Assembly (NCBI GenBank): GCA_016780945.1
Contig: JADHKY010000060.1
Span: 1 to 6,555 of the forward strand
DNA length: 6,555 nucleotides
Source of the DNA: Aquiluna sp.
GTDB lineage: Bacteria; Actinomycetota; Actinomycetes; Actinomycetales; Microbacteriaceae
Direction of reading: 5' to 3'
The position numbers and the translations under genes are program-made. Positions within the stretch are counted from its first letter, which is position 1; each line of letters opens with the position of its first letter. Below the pieces are notes generated by a model, which saw only the letters and a list, made by a program, of their open reading frames with translations, did no database searches and was not told where the DNA came from. Below are positions 1-5,527 of the stretch, piece after piece.

Positions 1-420
1 GAGACGCCATTAGATGAGCTCTTGCACCACCCGGTCAGCCGGGTGGTGGTGCTTTCGCCCGATCATGATGTTGATCAGTTCATACAGCTGATGGACAACG
101 TCGGTCTGCAGTCTGTTTCATACGCAATTGGCTACACCGCTTGGCTTGATATCGCACCAAGAGGCATTGATAAGGGCCACGGCCTTGCCAAGCTCCGTGA
201 GGAGTATGGCCACGCCTCAAGTCGAGTGCTGGTCATGGGAGATGGCAGAAACGACATTGAGATGTTTCAGTGGGCGAAGTCTTTGGGCGGTTATGCGTTT
301 GCCATGGGGCAGGCACCTGATGAGGTGAAGCTTGCAGCCACCGCAACCACCGGTGCGGTTGCCGATGACGGTGTTGCCCAGGTCCTTGCCTCACTCGAGG
401 GACTTGAGTTTTTGAGCTAG
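1..420 (+). CDS. HAD-superfamily (Cof-type) phosphatase, 5'-truncated
   Basis: This is the C-terminal 139 codons of a haloacid dehalogenase-like hydrolase. The frame is open from base 1, so the true start lies outside the window; the TTG at 22 is internal. Visible HAD motifs are the motif III lysine in RGIDKG (Lys at residue 58 of the fragment) and motif IV, GDGRND, at residues 80-85, whose acidic residues bind Mg2+. The spacing and the late motif IV match Cof-type (subclass IIB) phosphatases, which are usually about 270 residues long and have a cap between motifs II and III. The nucleophile motif DxD would lie in the missing half. Such enzymes are cytoplasmic and dephosphorylate sugar phosphates or related small molecules; the substrate cannot be read from this fragment. 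The stop is 17 bases before the tRNA-Ser gene. The family is secure and the substrate unknown. Confidence 0.9.
   Translation, partial: ETPLDELLHHPVSRVVVLSPDHDVDQFIQLMDNVGLQSVSYAIGYTAWLDIAPRGIDKGHGLAKLREEYGHASSRVLVMGDGRNDIEMFQWAKSLGGYAFAMGQAPDEVKLAATATTGAVADDGVAQVLASLEGLEFLS
25..48. repeat. GC-rich 10-bp inverted repeat inside the HAD gene
   Basis: Bases 25-34 (CACCACCCGG) are the perfect reverse complement of 39-48 (CCGGGTGGTG), with a four-base TCAG loop. An alternative register pairs 24-30 with 46-52. It lies inside coding sequence for a His-His-Pro-Val-Ser-Arg-Val-Val-Val stretch, so it may be a by-product of the codons. No T-run follows, so it is not an intrinsic terminator. Confidence 0.7.
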
Positions 421-437
421 GCACTAAACTCCTATGC

Positions 438-525
438 GGAGGTCTGTCCGAGCGGCCGAAGGAGCTGGTCTTGAAAACCAGTGGGCAGAAATGTCTCGTG
501 GGTTCGAATCCCACGGCCTCCGCCA
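438..525 (+). tRNA. tRNA-Ser (anticodon UGA)
   Basis: This is a complete class II tRNA. The acceptor stem pairs 438-444 with 515-521 (7 bp, one G-T wobble), followed by discriminator G522 and an encoded CCA at 523-525. The anticodon stem is 465-469 with 477-481; the loop CTTGAAA places anticodon TGA at 472-474, reading UCN-type serine codons. A long variable arm lies at about 482-497, as expected for tRNA-Ser. The T arm is GTGGG/CCCAC (498-502/510-514) with loop TTCGAAT. A possible promoter, TTGAGT (404-409) with TAAACT (425-430), overlaps the end of the HAD gene, but its spacer is only 15 bases, so it is weak. A short T-run (528-534 region) just after CCA may help end transcription. Confidence 0.97.
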
Positions 526-545
526 TCATTTTTGCCTGATTGTAA

Positions 546-612
546 AAACTGTAAGTTCTTTTCAGCGGTCATCTATACCCAATTGTTATTCGAATGTAAC
601 CGCTTACAGTTT
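546..612. repeat. 10-bp inverted repeat with 47-base spacer upstream of aglE
   Basis: AAACTGTAAG (546-555) is the perfect reverse complement of CTTACAGTTT (603-612). The right arm overlaps the right half of the putative LacI-type operator and is followed by another TTACAGTT at 615-622, 11 bases on. A second, competing pairing is AGCGGT (564-569) with ACCGCT (599-604). The repeat could act in DNA as paired protein-binding sites or, if transcribed, as a long-range RNA stem. Nothing here decides which. Confidence 0.55.
595..608 (+). promoter_or_regulatory. Putative LacI-family operator upstream of the aglEFG operon
   Basis: TGTAACCGCTTACA has perfect TGTAA/TTACA arms around a central CG. This is the layout of LacI/GalR-family operators (general pattern TGTAANCGNTTACA, also close to the catabolite-repression cre box). 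Positions 6 and 9 of the 14-mer break perfect symmetry. It lies about 93 bases upstream of the lipoprotein start, where it could overlap the -35 region of the operon promoter. That fits local repression relieved by the imported sugar, as is common for sugar ABC operons in actinobacteria. No LacI gene is in the window. Confidence 0.6.
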
Positions 613-632
613 CTTTACAGTTCGGATGTTAT
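603..632 (+). promoter_or_regulatory. Candidate promoter for the aglEFG operon
   Basis: The best arrangement I find is a -35 CTTACA (603-608), an 18-base spacer and a -10 TGTTAT (627-632), each matching 4 of 6 consensus bases. The -35 would lie inside the operator, as expected for a repressible promoter. A better -35, TTTACA (614-619, 5 of 6), has no well-spaced -10: TATTCT at 634-639 leaves only 14 bases. Transcription from here would give a leader of about 60 bases. The exact promoter is uncertain. Confidence 0.3.
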
Positions 633-643
633 TTATTCTTAGT

Positions 644-661
644 TCACGCCTTACTTCGTGA
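644..661 (+). repeat. Small hairpin in the aglE leader
   Basis: TCACG (644-648) and CGTGA (657-661) pair around an 8-base loop, extendable by one G-T wobble. It would fall in the untranslated leader. It is short and has no T-run, so it is not a terminator; it could be a minor mRNA 5' structure or chance. Confidence 0.3.
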
Positions 662-688
662 GGTGGGGGCTTTAATGCCTAAATCATC

Positions 689-695
689 GAAAGGA
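689..695 (+). promoter_or_regulatory. Ribosome binding site of the aglE-like gene
   Basis: GAAAGGA ends five bases before the ATG at 701, a good Shine-Dalgarno match at good spacing. It fixes this start, which also gives a complete lipoprotein signal peptide. Confidence 0.75.
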
Positions 696-700
696 CACAA

Positions 701-2086
701 ATGTCAACACTACGTCGTCGTTTGGTTGCAGTAGGTGCAACCGCGATCGCGTCAACTCTCGTGATTGCTGGTTGTGCAGCAACCGAGGAGGAGACCACAA
801 GTGGCTCAACCGGAGGAGACTCTGGCAGCACTGAAGAGACCATGGAAGGCTGCGACTTCTACGCGGACTACATGGGCAACGAGGGCACTGAGGTGGAGAT
901 CTACACCACAATCATTGACCCAGAGGCCTCACTCTTTATCGACTCATTCGGTGAGTTCGAGGAGTGCACCGGCATCACCATCAACTGGAACGGATCTCAG
1001 GACTTCGAGACTCAGATTCAGGTTCGTGCCGAGGGTGGCACCGCTCCTGAGCTAGCCATCTTCCCTCAGCCAGGTCTGCTTGCTGACATGTCGGACTACT
1101 TGGTCCCAGCTTCTCAGGCAGTATCTGACTCAGTAGACGCTAACTACACCGCTGACTGGAAGGTCTACGGAACCGTTGATGGTGTCTTCTACGCTGCGCC
1201 ACTTGGTGCAAACGTGAAGTCCTTCGTCTGGTACTCACCAAAGACTTTTGCTGACAACGGCTGGGAAATCCCAACCACTTGGGCAGAGCTATTGGCACTT
1301 TCTGACACCATCGCAGCATCTGGCGCTAGCCAGCCATGGTGTGTAGGTGTTGAGTCTGGTGTTGCAACCGGTTGGGCAGCTACCGACTGGATGGAAGACC
1401 TCATGCTCCGCTTCCAGGACGCTGAGACCTACGACCGTTGGGTATCAAACGACCTAGCCTTCAACTCACCTGAGGTTCTTGAGGTAATCAACGAGGCAGA
1501 CAAGATTCTGCGTAACCCAGATTACGTTGGAAACGTTCAGGCGATTGCTGCGACTTCCTTCGCTACCGCTGGTGGTGGCCTAGTTGACGGCAGCTGTGCA
1601 ATGCACCGTCAGGCATCGTTCATCGGTGGAATCTTGGCCGCTGACTTCGGCGCTCAGATTGTTACCCCAGAGGACACCGACGTCGAGGGTGGAATTACCA
1701 CCTTCTACTTCCCAGGTGTTTCCGCTGACAACCGCCCTGCCCTCGGTGGTGGCGAGTTCGTTGGTGCCTTCTCTGACCGCCCAGAGGTTCAGGCAGTACA
1801 GCACTACCTGACCACCGCTGAGTGGAACAACAAGAAGGCTGCAGACGGTGGATCATGGTTCTCCGCTCACCTAGGCCTAAAGCAGGAGAGCGTTGCTGAC
1901 CCAGTAAACAAGGTCGCAGTTGACATCCTTCAGAACGCCTCAACCTTCCGCTTCGACGCATCTGACCTGATGCCAGGAGCTGTTGGTGCAGGTACCTTCT
2001 GGACCGAGATGACCGCTTGGTTCGCAGAGGGCAAGGACAGCCAGGCAGTGCTAGACGCTATTCAGGCGTCCTGGCCAGCCGACTAG
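701..2086 (+). CDS. aglE: AglE-like sugar-binding lipoprotein of an ABC importer
   Basis: This 461-residue extracytoplasmic solute-binding protein captures sugar for the importer encoded downstream. Residues 1-25 form a lipoprotein signal: Arg-rich start (LRRR), hydrophobic core, and lipobox VIAGC with lipidated Cys25. A flexible Ser/Thr/Gly/Glu-rich tether follows (about 26-50), then a family 1 solute-binding fold (about 63-455). Stretches such as DFETQIQVRAEGG, FPQPGLL (121-127), GWAATDWMEDL and MHRQASFIGG (301-310) resemble the AglE alpha-glucoside-binding group. Cys51/Cys89 and Cys214/Cys299 could form disulfides on the outer face. Codon use is strongly selected: all 18 prolines use CCA (14) or CCT (4), none CCG or CCC, unlike the permeases, which points to high expression. 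It has a good RBS at 689-695 and is followed by a strong hairpin. The binding-protein role is firm; AglE-group assignment is from remembered similarity, and the true ligand is unknown. Confidence 0.93.
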   Translation: MSTLRRRLVAVGATAIASTLVIAGCAATEEETTSGSTGGDSGSTEETMEGCDFYADYMGNEGTEVEIYTTIIDPEASLFIDSFGEFEECTGITINWNGSQDFETQIQVRAEGGTAPELAIFPQPGLLADMSDYLVPASQAVSDSVDANYTADWKVYGTVDGVFYAAPLGANVKSFVWYSPKTFADNGWEIPTTWAELLALSDTIAASGASQPWCVGVESGVATGWAATDWMEDLMLRFQDAETYDRWVSNDLAFNSPEVLEVINEADKILRNPDYVGNVQAIAATSFATAGGGLVDGSCAMHRQASFIGGILAADFGAQIVTPEDTDVEGGITTFYFPGVSADNRPALGGGEFVGAFSDRPEVQAVQHYLTTAEWNNKKAADGGSWFSAHLGLKQESVADPVNKVAVDILQNASTFRFDASDLMPGAVGAGTFWTEMTAWFAEGKDSQAVLDAIQASWPAD

Positions 2087-2106
2087 TCTGTTCTAGTAGA
2101 CAGAGC

Positions 2107-2140
2107 AACTCGAGGGGCTCGGCAACGGGCCCCTCGAGTT
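2107..2140 (+). terminator. Intercistronic stem-loop after the binding-protein gene
   Basis: AACTCGAGGGGC (2107-2118) pairs perfectly with GCCCCTCGAGTT (2129-2140): 12 bp, extendable by a T-G and a C-G pair to a 6-base loop. It starts 20 bases after the aglE stop and ends 20 bases before the next start. It is followed by CTTCCT rather than a long T-run, so it is more likely a partial terminator and 3' mRNA stabiliser than a full stop. Such hairpins after binding-protein genes are known from the malE-malF type of operon, where they keep permease levels below those of the binding protein. A smaller hairpin (TCTGT 2087-2091/ACAGA 2100-2104) precedes it. Confidence 0.75.
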
Positions 2141-2160
2141 CTTCCTAAGTAAAGAATGGG

Positions 2161-3180
2161 ATGGGGATCTTGACGTTTGGCATTTTGACTGCCAGAGAGA
2201 CTGGCTGGGACGTAATTGCCCCTAATCTCACAATCACCATTTTTGGCCTACTTACTTTTGCGGCAGTAATTTTCTTACTCTTCGTCATCGGAGAGCGCTC
2301 GAGCGTCAAAGCTCAAGAGTGGGTCAAGTACCTGGTATTTCTGGTACCAGCTCTTTTTCTTCTCACAATCGGCCTTATCTACCCGGCCATTAGAACCCTG
2401 TTTCTGTCCTTCATGGACGCCAGGGGCGAGAACTTCATAGGTTTTGACAACTACATCTGGGCGTTTACGAAGCCCGAGATTTTGACGGTACTTAGAAACA
2501 CAATTATTTGGACACTTGCGGTCCCTATCTTTTCCACAACCATTGGCCTTGGAATCGCCTACTTCACCGACCGGATGAAGCGTGGGGCCTGGGTCAAGTC
2601 GCTGATTTTTATGCCCATGGCTATCTCGTTCGTGGGTGCTTCGGTTATTTGGCGGTTTGTCTACGCATATGAGCCAAACCTAAACAAGCCTGACATCGGT
2701 CTCATGAGCGCATTGGCGAAAGCCATCGGTATTGCGGATCCGCCAATTTGGCTTATCGAAGCTCCAATGAACACATTCCTGCTCATTGCCGTAATGGTCT
2801 GGATTCAGACTGGTTTTGCGATGGTCGTGCTTGGGGCTGCAATGAAGAACATTCCCGACGAAATCGTCGAGGCATCGATGCTGGATGGGGCTAGCCAGTG
2901 GCGCAGATTCAGCCAAATAACGGTCCCCATGATTCGTTCGACGATTGTCGTCGTTGTCACCACCGTTTTGATTGGAACGCTGAAGGTATTCGATATCGTT
3001 CGCACCATGACGGGCGGTAACTTCGAGACCAACGTCGTGGCCAATGAAATGTTCAACCAGGCTTTCCAGCAAAGAAACTATGGAACCGGTAGCGCCCTGG
3101 CCATACTCCTATTCCTTGGAGTGATCCCGATTGTCGCCTACAACATCAGACAACTTCGCCGCGAAAGGACGGAACGCTAA
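2161..3180 (+). CDS. aglF: AglF-like sugar ABC transporter permease
   Basis: This 339-residue integral membrane subunit forms half of the sugar channel. Hydrophobic segments lie at about 24-44, 56-80, 111-135, 146-169, 204-226, 258-274 and 311-328. The extra N-terminal segment before the VPALFLLTIGLIYPAIRT core is common in actinobacterial MalF/AglF-type permeases. The cytoplasmic EAA loop, which docks the ATPase, is clear at about 234-256 (EASMLDGA, then W and a TVP end). The chosen ATG is the first start after the in-frame stop at 2146. Its upstream sequence (AAAGAATGGG) is a poor Shine-Dalgarno, and an in-frame TTG at 2170 is an alternative. With the hairpin just upstream, this suggests lower expression than the binding protein. 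Proline codons are spread evenly (CCG 3, CCC 4, CCT 3, CCA 4). It overlaps the next permease by one base, so the two are translationally coupled. Confidence 0.93.
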   Translation: MGILTFGILTARETGWDVIAPNLTITIFGLLTFAAVIFLLFVIGERSSVKAQEWVKYLVFLVPALFLLTIGLIYPAIRTLFLSFMDARGENFIGFDNYIWAFTKPEILTVLRNTIIWTLAVPIFSTTIGLGIAYFTDRMKRGAWVKSLIFMPMAISFVGASVIWRFVYAYEPNLNKPDIGLMSALAKAIGIADPPIWLIEAPMNTFLLIAVMVWIQTGFAMVVLGAAMKNIPDEIVEASMLDGASQWRRFSQITVPMIRSTIVVVVTTVLIGTLKVFDIVRTMTGGNFETNVVANEMFNQAFQQRNYGTGSALAILLFLGVIPIVAYNIRQLRRERTER

Positions 3181-4121
3181 TGACTCAATTGGCACCCAAA
3201 CCAAGCGGTTTGAAGCTAACCAAGGGCCGCCGCAAGGTAAAAGACGCCTTCAGCTCACCATGGGCCTCATTCTTCGCGATTGTCATCGCACTGCTCTGGA
3301 CGATTCCGACCTTTGGTCTACTGGTTACCTCATTCAGGCCCAAGGTTGACATCGTCACCACGGGTTGGTGGACATTCTTCAGCAATCCAAATGTGACTCT
3401 CGAGAACTACCAGAGCGTCTTCCTGCAGGGAAACAACGTGACGCCTCCGCTGAGCCAATATATTTTCAACAGCTTCGCAATCACGATTCCAGCGGCCGTA
3501 TTCCCGCTGACAATTGCGGTGTTTGCCGCTTATGCCCTGGCCTGGTTTGAATTCAAGGGCCGGGACTTCATCTTCTTCTCGATCTTCGCCCTGCAGGTTA
3601 TTCCTCTGCAGCTCACACTGATCCCGCTGCTTCAGCTGTTTGCACGCGGTCAGATTGCTGGCGTTCAGGTCCTGCCCGATATGGAGATAACTGGCAGCTA
3701 CATACCCATCTGGATAGCCCACACCATCTTTGGTCTGCCATTGGCTATCTTCTTGCTGCACAACTTCTTGCGTCAGATACCGAGGGAGCTCGTGGAGGCG
3801 GCAAGAGTGGACGGTGCCGGCTGGTTCATGCTTTTCAGAAAGATCATCTTCCCGCTGTCTATCCCTGCGATTGCCTCGTTCGCGATTTTCCAGTTCCTCT
3901 GGGTTTGGAACGACCTCCTGGTCGGATTGACCTTCGGAGGTGGTGTTCGAGAGATTGCTCCGCTCACCGTGAGGCTGGCCGAGATGGTCGGTACTAGAGG
4001 CTCGGGTTGGGAAGTTCTCACGGCAGGAGCATTTATCTCAATGATTGTGCCGCTGATTGTCTTCTTTACGCTCCAGCGCTACTTCATACGAGGTTTGCTG
4101 GCCGGTTCTGTGAAGGGCTAG
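3180..4121 (+). CDS. aglG: AglG-like sugar ABC transporter permease
   Basis: This 313-residue inner-membrane subunit is the second half of the channel (MalG/AglG type). After a basic N-terminus, hydrophobic segments lie at about 29-50, 96-121, 130-153, 174-195, 225-246 and 279-298, the six expected of this family. The EAA loop at about 203-225 is canonical (EAARVDGA at 206-213, followed by a P near 225) and contacts the ATPase. The C-terminus RYFIRGLLAGSVKG is typical of the family. The ATG at 3180 shares its A with the TAA stop of the upstream permease, with AAAGGACGGAA (3164-3174) as the ribosome site, so the pair is translationally coupled. No ATPase gene follows. The stop, TAG at 4119-4121, overlaps the stop of the opposing glucosidase gene. 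Confidence 0.94.
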   Translation: MTQLAPKPSGLKLTKGRRKVKDAFSSPWASFFAIVIALLWTIPTFGLLVTSFRPKVDIVTTGWWTFFSNPNVTLENYQSVFLQGNNVTPPLSQYIFNSFAITIPAAVFPLTIAVFAAYALAWFEFKGRDFIFFSIFALQVIPLQLTLIPLLQLFARGQIAGVQVLPDMEITGSYIPIWIAHTIFGLPLAIFLLHNFLRQIPRELVEAARVDGAGWFMLFRKIIFPLSIPAIASFAIFQFLWVWNDLLVGLTFGGGVREIAPLTVRLAEMVGTRGSGWEVLTAGAFISMIVPLIVFFTLQRYFIRGLLAGSVKG

Positions 4122-5497
4122 CCCCTAGCTTCCACCATCGCCTTAATCAGCTTCGCGCTGTCCTTTGGAGTTCTAACCTGGCTTACGTGGTCCACGTAGA
4201 TGATTCCAAAGCGCTTGGCTAGTCCCTCGGCCCACTCGATGTTGTCAAGCAGCGACCAGGCGAAGTAGCCCCTTAGGTCAACCCCCTGATCCTTGGCATC
4301 CAATGCTGCTGAGATGTGGTCGAGGAAGTAGGAGACCCGGCCGTCGTCGCGGACCTCACCGTCAACAAGCTTGTCATCGAAAGCGCCGCCGTTTTCGGTT
4401 ATGTATAGCGGGACACCTGGCAGGCGTTCCGCTGTTTGTTTCAGCGTGCTGGTAATCGAGGGGGCGTGTATCTCCCAACCCATCTCGGTCCTTGGCTCGA
4501 GGGGGTTCATTGCCGCCCCAGCCGGTGTTCCGGGGAAAAGCGAGAAGTCCTGGCCAACCGCCTTCTTGGATTGTTCGCTAGCTGCAATCAGTCGGAACGG
4601 GGTGTAGTAGTTGATGCCAAGCCAATCTATTGGCGCGGCAATCTTCTTTAGCTGCTCCTGATCCACAAAAGCCCAGTCGGTGATGTCTTTGGTCCGTTCG
4701 ATCAGCTGGCCATCAATCGGACGTCCAGCAAGTAGGTCTAGCCAGAAGCGATTTTGGAGTAGGTCGACGTAGTCAGCTACCGGCTCAACACCGGCATCGT
4801 CGGCGATGACGGTCGTGAGGTTCAGGACGGTTCCGAGGTTACTCAGTCCGTGTGAACGGAGAACTTCTAGGCCTGAGGCATGTGCCGTCATGAGCCGGTA
4901 GGCAGCCTCCAGTCCTTTGGCAGGGTCTCCGTGCCCTGGGGCGTGAATCTTTGTGGCATAGCCCAAGAAGGCTGATACCCACGGTTCATTCAGTGTTGCC
5001 CACATCGAAACTCGGTCACCAAGACGTCTAGCCACCAGGTCTGTGTAGTCGGCGAAGTGTTTGTGAATATCGCTGTTGTTCCAACCGCCAATGGCCTCGA
5101 GCTCACTTGGGAGATCCCAGTGATAGAGGGTCAGCACCGGCTTTATGTTCCTCTTAATCAGTCCATCTACTAGGCGCTCATAAAAACCTAGGCCTTGCTC
5201 GCTTGCACCTTTTGCCTGCGGCATCACCCTGGGCCAGGAAACCGAGAACCTATAGGCATCGACCCCCAGCCACGCAAGGTGGTCAAGGTCCTCTTCCAGC
5301 CTGTTGACGTGGTCACACGCAGGATCTGCAAGGGTGCCATCGGCAATGTTTCCGGGAACGGCAGCAAAGTCGTCCCAGATGCTGCGACCTCGCCCTGCGC
5401 TATCGCCCTCGACCTGCCAGGAGGCGGTTGCAGCGCCAACAATGAAATCGCTGGGAATTCTTTGGGAAAGGTTGTTTATTGCCGTAGTGTCTAACAT
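4118..5497 (-). CDS. GH1 family beta-glucosidase, cytoplasmic
   Basis: This complete retaining glycoside hydrolase family 1 enzyme has 459 residues from the ATG at 5497. An in-frame TTG at 5503 would add two residues. The N-terminal GH1 signature (FIVGAATASWQVEG) carries Gln28. Other conserved parts are YHWD with His126, the acid/base Glu171 in TLNEPW, Asn296/Tyr297 in GINYY, the nucleophile Glu368 in YITENGG, and Trp414, Glu421 and Trp422 in the sugar pocket (AWSLLDNIEW). Glu-Trp at 421-422, in place of the Ser and Lys/Tyr phosphate-binding set, argues against a 6-phospho-beta-glucosidase and fits uptake by ABC transport rather than PTS. There is no signal peptide, so it acts on imported beta-glucosides, cello-oligosaccharides or similar. 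It converges on the importer genes and shares no promoter with them. No clear Shine-Dalgarno precedes either start; a leaderless transcript is possible. Confidence 0.94.
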   Translation of the reverse strand: MLDTTAINNLSQRIPSDFIVGAATASWQVEGDSAGRGRSIWDDFAAVPGNIADGTLADPACDHVNRLEEDLDHLAWLGVDAYRFSVSWPRVMPQAKGASEQGLGFYERLVDGLIKRNIKPVLTLYHWDLPSELEAIGGWNNSDIHKHFADYTDLVARRLGDRVSMWATLNEPWVSAFLGYATKIHAPGHGDPAKGLEAAYRLMTAHASGLEVLRSHGLSNLGTVLNLTTVIADDAGVEPVADYVDLLQNRFWLDLLAGRPIDGQLIERTKDITDWAFVDQEQLKKIAAPIDWLGINYYTPFRLIAASEQSKKAVGQDFSLFPGTPAGAAMNPLEPRTEMGWEIHAPSITSTLKQTAERLPGVPLYITENGGAFDDKLVDGEVRDDGRVSYFLDHISAALDAKDQGVDLRGYFAWSLLDNIEWAEGLAKRFGIIYVDHVSQVRTPKDSAKLIKAMVEARG

Positions 5498-5500
5498 AAC
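5472..5500 (+). promoter_or_regulatory. Candidate promoter for the LCP gene inside the glucosidase 5' end
   Basis: TTGTTT (5472-5477), a 17-base spacer and CATAAC (5495-5500) form a weak -35/-10 pair that would start transcription near 5507, about 20 bases before the LCP start. Both boxes are only partial matches. It is listed because only 30 bases separate the two divergent genes, so any LCP promoter must overlap the glucosidase gene. Confidence 0.2.
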
Positions 5501-5503
5501 CAA

Positions 5504-5509
5504 AGTCTA
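5504..5509 (-). promoter_or_regulatory. Candidate -10 element for a leaderless glucosidase transcript
   Basis: On the minus strand TAGACT (4 of 6 consensus bases) is followed by six bases (TTGGTT) and then the ATG at 5497. The A of the ATG would therefore be near +1. No Shine-Dalgarno is visible, and leaderless genes are common in actinobacteria. No convincing -35 at normal spacing is found. This is tentative. Confidence 0.3.
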
Positions 5510-5527
5510 GTTTTCGTAGGCAGACGA

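Noticed and set aside
233..529. A 98-codon minus-strand open frame antisense to the HAD gene and tRNA
   Set aside because: It covers the tRNA-Ser gene and the conserved HAD motifs; its protein is low-complexity, Arg/Pro/His-rich and resembles no family.
434..661. A 75-codon plus-strand frame starting at the tRNA
   Set aside because: Its first third is the tRNA itself, it has no ribosome site, and it runs through the operator region.
1580..1961. Antisense frames within the lipoprotein gene
   Set aside because: They are shadows of a gene with strong codon bias and carry no recognisable motifs.
2341..2350. Perfect palindrome CTGGTACCAG preceded by a second CTGGTA
   Set aside because: It lies in codons for a Leu-Val-Phe-Leu-Val-Pro membrane segment; a regulator site in mid-gene is unlikely and nothing nearby supports one.
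2680..3072. A 130-codon minus-strand frame inside the first permease
   Set aside because: It is antisense to clear transmembrane and EAA-loop coding sequence; its product is His/Asp/Asn-rich without domain signature.
3330..3761. A 143-codon minus-strand frame inside the second permease
   Set aside because: It is a shadow of a well-supported permease and has no ribosome site or motif.
5195..5494. A 99-codon plus-strand frame upstream of the LCP gene
   Set aside because: It is antisense to the conserved N-terminal part of the GH1 enzyme, and its Pro/Gly/Ala-rich sequence has no family likeness.
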